From an uncultured Dysgonomonas sp. (lineage in GTDB: Bacteria; Bacteroidota; Bacteroidia; Bacteroidales; Dysgonomonadaceae): a stretch of 64,000 nt of DNA. The position numbers and the translations under genes were made by a program. Shown here in pieces: positions 57,972 to 64,000 of this stretch. The stretch is taken from positions 2,014,209 through 2,078,208 of the forward strand of contig NZ_LT599032.1 in assembly GCF_900079725.1 (NCBI RefSeq), in the 5' to 3' direction. The notes under the pieces are model-generated. The model made no database searches, was not told where the DNA came from, and saw only the letters and a list, made by a program, of their open reading frames with translations. Within the stretch, counting starts at the first letter, position 1. Each line of letters starts with the position of its first letter.

Positions 57972-60900
57972 TTAAAAGTTAACAGATGCTCCAAAAATAA
58001 ATGAAGTTGTTATAGGTTGGGAACCTCCTGCAGTTTCCGGATCCCATCCTTTAGGGTAATTATCAATAGAGAACAAATCATTTATCGCTGTATATAATCG
58101 TATATTTTGTACCTTGAGAGTGTTTTGCAACCACGGCAATTGTAGTGTATAGCCTACTGTGATATTTTTCAATCTCAGATATCTCCCATTGAACATCCAA
58201 AAATCTGATGTCGCATAGTTATTAGTAGCTCCGGAATATGTCAAGCGAGGATATTTTGCATGTACATTTTCTTCTGCCGGGTTATAATGACTCCAATATC
58301 CGCTTTCTATGACATCTGTGATGTTACCTCTATTCTCAATCAAAGGTTGTACCATATATGTACTCATTATTGAGTTTTTCTTCCCCACACCTTGTATTGT
58401 CAAGGAAAAGTCAATATTTCTATACCCCAGAGAGAAATTAGCTCCATATAGATATCTTGGTAAAGAACCTCCTAGCAAGGTCCTGTCATATTCCGGAGAA
58501 ATAACTCCGTCAGGCACTCCGTTCGGTCCGCTTATGTCTTTATACTTGATGTCGCCGGGTTTTACTTGTTTATTTAAGACGGGAGAATTATCTACCTCTT
58601 CTTGTGTTTGAAAAATTCCATCTGATAGATATCCATACCATTCGTCAAACTCACTTCCTTGTTTTTTAATCTTGCTTCCCAAAAATTCAGTACCGCCCAA
58701 TTCTCCCATCTTTGACCTGAAATCGGACAGGTTCGCCGATAATGAGTAAAACCAGTCTTTCCCAATCTGATCACTCCAACCTACTTCGATTTCGAAACCT
58801 TTAGTACTCATTTTTCCGGCATTTACATCCGGATTTGTAGAGAATCCCATATACCGTGGGATCTCCAAGGCTAAAAGCATATCTTCTGTCGATTTATCAA
58901 AATAGTCGGCACTCAGTCTGAGCCTGTTATTAAATAAATAGGTATCGATCCCGATGTTCCATGATTTTGTTGTTTCCCAGGAAATATCACTTACAGCATA
59001 TTTATTCTGTGATGCGGTTTGTTGAGGTACAACATTATCTCCATTAATAAATAACACATTACTAAAAGATATTGCAGCTTGATATGGATAATTGCTCCCA
59101 ATACGCTCATTCCCTAAAGTACCCCACGAGCCTCGGAGTTTGAGAAATGAAAGTATATTATTCTCCGGGAAAAAAGATTCTTCACTAATTACCCAACCTG
59201 CTGAGACAGAAGGAAAAACACCCCATCTATGATCTTTATGGAAACGGGAAGAACCATCTCTTCTTACATTTGCCTGAAGTAAATACCTGTTTTTGAAATT
59301 ATACATTATTCGTCCGAAGAAAGACTGATAGGCTGTTTCGTATGCATTCCCCGAATTGGAAAGTTCGGTAAGAGGGCCGATATCCAAATATGGATACTCT
59401 AAGACGTATTGATTACGGCCTGCATACAAATTCTCGTTAAATGTTTTATAGCCTTCATATCCAGCCATAAAATCGAAATTATGGTCGCTGAAAGATTTGC
59501 TATATGTTGCAATTAATTGAGAAAGCAAGCGATAGGAGTCGTTCCGGTTTTCTTCTAATCTGGAATTATCAAAAGATGCATTATAACCTATAAATAAATT
59601 GGGATCTTTGGCATCATAAAGTTTTACCTTCTTTTTGAACATCTTGCTTTTACTGTTATTATAAGTAGGAGAAAAAACAGCCGAAAGTTTAAATCCTTCA
59701 AATGGGGTAAAATCTAATGAGGCTTTCCCTAAAAAGTGATTGTGAGTATTTGTTGTTGTTCCTCCTTCTTTGCTAGCAGCATAAATATTACTTTTTCCAC
59801 GTCCGTTTCCATACCTTCCATCACTCCATACCCCTGCCTGTACAGCAGTAGCCAGATTAATCTGAGGAAATGGATCGGCAACAGGAGATAGATTTTTCTG
59901 ATTCCTGAAGTTTATATCCAATCCTACCGAAAGATATTCGTTTATTTTTATATCATTATTTACACGAAGAGTATATCTTTCAATATTCTTGTTAGCATAC
60001 ATTCCTTCTACTTTGTCATAACCAAAAGAAGCTTTTGTTCTCAATTTATTAGTTCCTCCCATTAAACTTACCAAATGACTTACACGAGGTGCCGTTTTGT
60101 CCAACACTAGATCGTACCAGTCTGTAATCGGATACAAGTCTGCATCTTCTGCATGGAGAGCATAATAATTTTCAATAAGTTCTTGAGCATAGGTTGGGTA
60201 TTCATTTTTTCCATTTCCTGCATCATTCCATCTCAACTCGTTTTCCATTTGCATAAAACGTGTAGCTGAAACAAATTTAGGTGTCCTTGCCAATTTCTCC
60301 AATCCATATTCAAATGAATAATTTAGCTCAAACTTGTCCGATGTTCCACGTTTGGTAGTAATCAGTATTACGCCCGATGCTGCTCTAGAACCATATATGG
60401 ATGCAGAGGCTGCGTCTTTCAGCACGGATATATTTTCCACATCATTAGGATTGATATAATCAATATTGTCAACCGGTACGCCATCTACTATATAAAGAGG
60501 GTTGCTGTCACCAATAGTAGTTATCCCTCTTATTCTGATAGTACTACCACCTCCGGGTGCGCCATTATTACGAGTAACCATCACTCCGGGAATAGCCCCT
60601 TGCAAAGCTGTAGATAATTGCATAACCTTTCTGTCTGAAACAATATTTCCCGATATTGCACCTACAGCACCGGTCAGGTCTTTTTTCTTGACAGTGCCAT
60701 ACCCCACAACAACAACCTCATCCAAATCCTTCGTGTTCTCATGTAGTATGATTGGATATGAATTTGCTCTGTCAACAACAAATTCCTGAGTAATATAGCC
60801 CAAATAGCTTATAATTACAATTGAGCCTTCAGAAACAGTTAGTTTAAATAATCCATCAGCATCCGTTAGAGTACTATTCATAGAATTATTTTTTTCTATA

Positions 60901-61112
60901 ACTGTGGCTCCCGGTAAAGGGAGTTCATCAGTATCATATACTGAACCCGAAATCTCCTTTTTTGTAGCTTGTTCCGAATCCTTTGTTTCACCATATACAG
61001 GTGTTCCTGTAACCATTTGCATAATCAGACACAAGGAAAATAACAGAGCTTTATTTAAAGCTTTCCTATGCCATGTGTCCGAATTGAGTAATTTGATAAA
61101 GATTTTTTTCAT
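57972..61112 (-). CDS. SusC/RagA family TonB-linked outer membrane protein (PUL B)
   Basis: A 1046-residue SusC transporter with a long N-terminal signal region (cleavage near PVYGET), a carboxypeptidase-like domain (EISGSVYDTDELPLPGATVI), a canonical TonB box region (LDEVVVVGYGTVKKKDLTGA), the plug signature ISVLKDAASASIYGSRAASG and a barrel ending in IFGASVNF. It follows the GH92 gene by 28 bases. It is more canonical than the two SusC proteins of PUL A and groups apart from them in its plug sequence. Confidence 0.96.
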   Translation of the reverse strand: MKKIFIKLLNSDTWHRKALNKALLFSLCLIMQMVTGTPVYGETKDSEQATKKEISGSVYDTDELPLPGATVIEKNNSMNSTLTDADGLFKLTVSEGSIVIISYLGYITQEFVVDRANSYPIILHENTKDLDEVVVVGYGTVKKKDLTGAVGAISGNIVSDRKVMQLSTALQGAIPGVMVTRNNGAPGGGSTIRIRGITTIGDSNPLYIVDGVPVDNIDYINPNDVENISVLKDAASASIYGSRAASGVILITTKRGTSDKFELNYSFEYGLEKLARTPKFVSATRFMQMENELRWNDAGNGKNEYPTYAQELIENYYALHAEDADLYPITDWYDLVLDKTAPRVSHLVSLMGGTNKLRTKASFGYDKVEGMYANKNIERYTLRVNNDIKINEYLSVGLDINFRNQKNLSPVADPFPQINLATAVQAGVWSDGRYGNGRGKSNIYAASKEGGTTTNTHNHFLGKASLDFTPFEGFKLSAVFSPTYNNSKSKMFKKKVKLYDAKDPNLFIGYNASFDNSRLEENRNDSYRLLSQLIATYSKSFSDHNFDFMAGYEGYKTFNENLYAGRNQYVLEYPYLDIGPLTELSNSGNAYETAYQSFFGRIMYNFKNRYLLQANVRRDGSSRFHKDHRWGVFPSVSAGWVISEESFFPENNILSFLKLRGSWGTLGNERIGSNYPYQAAISFSNVLFINGDNVVPQQTASQNKYAVSDISWETTKSWNIGIDTYLFNNRLRLSADYFDKSTEDMLLALEIPRYMGFSTNPDVNAGKMSTKGFEIEVGWSDQIGKDWFYSLSANLSDFRSKMGELGGTEFLGSKIKKQGSEFDEWYGYLSDGIFQTQEEVDNSPVLNKQVKPGDIKYKDISGPNGVPDGVISPEYDRTLLGGSLPRYLYGANFSLGYRNIDFSLTIQGVGKKNSIMSTYMVQPLIENRGNITDVIESGYWSHYNPAEENVHAKYPRLTYSGATNNYATSDFWMFNGRYLRLKNITVGYTLQLPWLQNTLKVQNIRLYTAINDLFSIDNYPKGWDPETAGGSQPITTSFIFGASVNF

Positions 61113-61140
61113 GGTCTAAATATTAAAAAAGGTTATACAA

Positions 61141-63441
61141 CTAATTTTTCATTTGTTTCGTTTGCGAAAAAGGGTAAGCGTCAGGCTGTGTACCTCTTTC
61201 CTGGTTCTCTTTGTCACTCATCTCAAAATCAATAACTACTCCTTTGGATAAAGAAGAAAAAGAAATGTAGTTTTTAGAATGTTCTTTCTTATCGATTGAT
61301 ATAGAGTTGACATATATATTCTGCTTTGAATTTTTGGGTGCATTTACGACTACTTTATTACCATTGGCCAATGTTAGTTCTGAGTACTGAAACAGCGGAC
61401 TGCCAAAAACATATTCATTTGCCGTAGGGCATAAAGGATAGAACCCTAATGCCGAGAATACATACCAAGCCGACATTTGCCCATTGTCCTCATCGCCGCA
61501 ATAACCATCAGGTGTCGCTTGATATAGCCTGTCCATAACCATGCGAACCCAATATTGTGTTTTCCATGGTGCTCCATAGTTATACATATATATCATATGG
61601 TGCATGGGCTCGTTAAGGTGTGCATATTGTCCCATTTCTGCATTCTGCATTTCACGTATCAAATGAATAATACCTCTTTTGTAATATGAGATATCGTAGG
61701 TTTGAGGTTGAGAAAATACAGAATCCATCTTTTCTATAAAGTCCTGATTGCTTCCCATCAAGTTTGATAAGCCGATAGGATCATGAGGTACAAACCATGT
61801 ATATTGCCAGCTGTTGCCTTCAGTAAAATGATCGCCCCAACGGTATGGGTCAAAATTCTTTTGAAATATACCCTGACTATCTTTCGGGCGCATCAACTTT
61901 GTTTCTTGATCAAATAGATTACGGTAATTAAAACTTCTATTGTAGAATATGTTAATCTGCTCATCAGGTTTGTTTAACATTTTGCTCAACTCGTAAATAC
62001 AAAAATCATTATAAGCATACTCCAGCGTGCGCGAAACATTTTGGTTTATTCCTGTATCAAATGGAATAAAGCCCATAGAGTTATACTCTTTTGCTCCTAG
62101 CCGTCCCAACGAACTTATTTTTTCATTGCTTTCTCTAGTATTTTTCATAATTGCTTCATACAACAGGTCAATATCAACATTGGTGATACCTTTCATATAT
62201 GCATCTGCAATTATTGAAGAAGAGTGAGAGCCAATCATACAATCTCTGTGTCCCGGGCTTATCCATTCGGGTAACCATCCGCTCTGTTGGTAGATGTTGG
62301 TCATACTGTGCAATACTTCTTCTACAATCTGAGGATATAGTAAGTTCATAAAAGGGAATTGTGCTCTGAACGTATCCCAGAAGCCATTGTCTGCATACAT
62401 GTAGCCTTCATGAACCTTCCCTGTATAGGGGCTGTAGTGTACGACCTTACCCTCGCTATCTATTTCATAGAATTTTCTGGGAAATATTAGCATTCGGTAA
62501 AGACATGAGTAAAATGTCTTATATTGATCATCGGTACCTCCCGAGACTTTGACTTTTGACAATTCTCTGTTCCAGATATTATAGGCTTTCTCTTTCGTTT
62601 CATCAAAACCAGCATTTCCTATTTCTTTCAGGTTTATATTGGCCTGCTCAAAACTTATATAAGATGAAGAGACTTTCACATTTAATTTTTCGCCTTCTTT
62701 CATTTCAAAATGCAGTATAGTACCTACATGGTTATCTTCAATTTCTAATTTGTTATCATACAAGGTATCTTTACTCCATACAGCTCCATCTCTTAGGGGT
62801 TTGTCAAACTCCATTACAAAATAATTTTTGAAGTTACTTGGAGCCCCTCCGCTTTTTGTACTCGAATAACCTATAATTTTTTTATCGTCCTTTAGTATCT
62901 TGACATATGATCCCTTATTGAAAGCATCTACAACCAAAAACGCACTGTCAGGATGAGTATATGATATGCGAAAACAGGCAGCGCGCTCTGTTGGCGTTAC
63001 CTCAACATGGGCCTGATGATCTGCCAGATACACAGAGTAATAATGAGGTTTTGCGATCTCTGTCTTATGCGAGTACCAACTCTTTCTTTTTTCTTGAACA
63101 AACTGTTGTTTATTGCTAACCGGCATTAGGGAAAACTGCCCATAATCGCCAATCCAGAGACTAGCTTGATGAGTTTGACGGATACCATATAAGTAATTGT
63201 TCTGGTATGCATACTGAAAATTGTCCCCCACTTTACCTGTATGCGCAGACCAATTGTGCATGGCAAAAGGCATACATACAGCCGGGTACGTATTGCCTGC
63301 CGAAAGTTCCATTTTAGACATTGTACCCACCAACGTGTTGACGTAGTCTACCGGATTAATCTGTTGCGCATATGCGAGATGTGGCATAATCAATAGAAAT
63401 AAAAGAATTCTTCTCATCATTTTTATTCTTGTTTTAGACAT
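61141..63441 (-). CDS. GH92 family alpha-mannosidase
   Basis: A 766-residue exported GH92 enzyme (signal peptide ends near AYAQQ). The opening PVDYVNTLVGTMSKMELSAG and the substrate-site block RQTHQASLWIGDYGQFSLMP are in the N-terminal sandwich; the barrel contains GYMYADNGFWDTFRAQFPFM and the calcium/catalytic segment GDEDNGQMSAWYVFSALGFY (649-668), which fits the family consensus. GH92 enzymes are calcium-dependent exo-alpha-mannosidases. It lies 7 bases after the partial gene at the window edge and 28 bases before susC, so it is within PUL B. ATG codons at 63420 and 63417 are alternative starts. Confidence 0.93.
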   Translation of the reverse strand: MSKTRIKMMRRILLFLLIMPHLAYAQQINPVDYVNTLVGTMSKMELSAGNTYPAVCMPFAMHNWSAHTGKVGDNFQYAYQNNYLYGIRQTHQASLWIGDYGQFSLMPVSNKQQFVQEKRKSWYSHKTEIAKPHYYSVYLADHQAHVEVTPTERAACFRISYTHPDSAFLVVDAFNKGSYVKILKDDKKIIGYSSTKSGGAPSNFKNYFVMEFDKPLRDGAVWSKDTLYDNKLEIEDNHVGTILHFEMKEGEKLNVKVSSSYISFEQANINLKEIGNAGFDETKEKAYNIWNRELSKVKVSGGTDDQYKTFYSCLYRMLIFPRKFYEIDSEGKVVHYSPYTGKVHEGYMYADNGFWDTFRAQFPFMNLLYPQIVEEVLHSMTNIYQQSGWLPEWISPGHRDCMIGSHSSSIIADAYMKGITNVDIDLLYEAIMKNTRESNEKISSLGRLGAKEYNSMGFIPFDTGINQNVSRTLEYAYNDFCIYELSKMLNKPDEQINIFYNRSFNYRNLFDQETKLMRPKDSQGIFQKNFDPYRWGDHFTEGNSWQYTWFVPHDPIGLSNLMGSNQDFIEKMDSVFSQPQTYDISYYKRGIIHLIREMQNAEMGQYAHLNEPMHHMIYMYNYGAPWKTQYWVRMVMDRLYQATPDGYCGDEDNGQMSAWYVFSALGFYPLCPTANEYVFGSPLFQYSELTLANGNKVVVNAPKNSKQNIYVNSISIDKKEHSKNYISFSSLSKGVVIDFEMSDKENQERGTQPDAYPFSQTKQMKN

Positions 63442-63448
63442 TCTATAT

Positions 63449-64000
63449 CTAGTTGATAGTTATATAATATACACTTACCGGAATATTGATTTGAGGATTA
63501 TCCAACTCGATAGTGATAGAACTAGTTTTTATTTTTTCTCCCAATTTGATAACATTGATAGTCTGATAGTTTTCTATTTTTTCGTAAATAATATTTCCTG
63601 TCTGATCTTTTATCCTGTAGTTCTGTACACAAAAAGGGATTATATTTTCAGGATGCCCCATTTGCACAGATTCCAGAGCATGGTCATAGTCTGTATCGAA
63701 ATAGAGGGTTATGCTATTTATTTCTTTCTCCGACTCCCACAATACACTCATACACACTTCTTTATCCGAAATATCAGAAGCCCATGCATTAGGTTGGTTT
63801 GTCGGTCTGATCAGCCCTTCCAATAAATTTTCTTTTCCAAAAGTTTTCAATGCCGGTACAATCTTCATAGCAATATTATGCCCTTGGGGACGCCTATCCG
63901 GACACCAGAATTCAAAAGATTCTATTCCTGAATCGGGAGGAGCAATTTGTGCACCGTTATTATTCACTGCATAATTAAATTTATTGAAGACAGAGACAAT
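63449..64000 (-). CDS. C-terminal part of an exported or glycan-related protein, 5' end outside the window
   Basis: The frame stays open to the right edge, so at least 183 residues are seen and the start is missing; the GTG at 63967 is internal, not a start. The visible part has a strand-rich segment (ITLYFDTDYDHALESVQMGH and then VQNYRIKDQTGNIIYEKIEN) that resembles a discoidin or galactose-binding-like sandwich, as found at the end of FAD-dependent oxidoreductases and other enzymes next to GH92 genes. The name of the whole protein cannot be decided here. It ends 7 bases before the GH92 gene and belongs to the same operon. Confidence 0.6.
   Translation of the reverse strand: MVSVFNKFNYAVNNNGAQIAPPDSGIESFEFWCPDRRPQGHNIAMKIVPALKTFGKENLLEGLIRPTNQPNAWASDISDKEVCMSVLWESEKEINSITLYFDTDYDHALESVQMGHPENIIPFCVQNYRIKDQTGNIIYEKIENYQTINVIKLGEKIKTSSITIELDNPQINIPVSVYYITIN

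Overview
The window is AT-rich chromosomal DNA from a member of the Bacteroidales. The evidence is three SusC/SusD pairs, a fimbrillin-type lipoprotein, Bacteroidetes-style promoters (TTTG at -33, TAnnTTTG at -7) with no strong Shine-Dalgarno sites, and DUF4876/DUF6850 family proteins. The mixture resembles Dysgonomonas or a close relative, but that genus call is an inference. I saw no rRNA, tRNA, CRISPR array, insertion sequence or phage gene.

Layout. (1) 1-5.4 kb, minus strand: a GH92 glycosidase gene followed closely by hflX, prmC, recX and a comF-like gene cut by the window edge, then rplS with its own promoter. (2) 5.5-11.3 kb, minus: a DUF2582 winged-helix protein and a tightly packed cell-wall operon (GH3/beta-lactamase fusion, an acidic protein, a VanX-type dipeptidase, a secreted protein). 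(3) 11.3-16.1 kb, plus: a 0.7 kb non-coding stretch with a REP-like palindrome, hisS, an AraC-type regulator and a fimbrillin gene with a likely activator-dependent promoter. (4) 16.1-26.3 kb, minus: a six-gene operon made of a TonB-dependent receptor, a DUF4876 lipoprotein, a DUF6850 barrel, a gingipain/C25-like cysteine peptidase with HEAT repeats, a lipoprotein and an APC amino-acid permease. (5) 26.6-28.5 kb, plus: a small stress cassette (DUF1304, glutathione peroxidase, pyrimidine-dimer glycosylase, TspO).

(6) 28.6-48.7 kb: a LacI regulator diverges from a plus-strand polysaccharide utilisation locus (PUL A): an FG-GAP repeat protein, a DapA-family aldolase, a DUF1735/sialidase-like lipoprotein, two tandem SusC/SusD pairs, a DUF1735 lipoprotein, a GH42-like enzyme and an MFS transporter. 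A perfect LacI-type palindrome lies between the -33 and -7 elements of its promoter. (7) 49.0-64.0 kb, minus: PUL B, converging on PUL A, with a partial gene at the right edge, then GH92, SusC, SusD, GH2, an unassigned alpha/alpha-toroid-like lipoprotein and a BNR-4 propeller protein.

How the parts fit. PUL A probably captures an oligosaccharide with its two SusCD pairs, trims it outside the cytoplasm, imports a small product through the MFS carrier and cleaves it with the aldolase under LacI control. PUL B looks suited to a glycan with mannosyl and beta-galactosyl or related linkages. The operon in region 4 is the best candidate for an under-described system: a non-Sus outer-membrane receptor set combined with a caspase-fold protease and an amino-acid permease, which suggests protein or peptide capture, cleavage and uptake.
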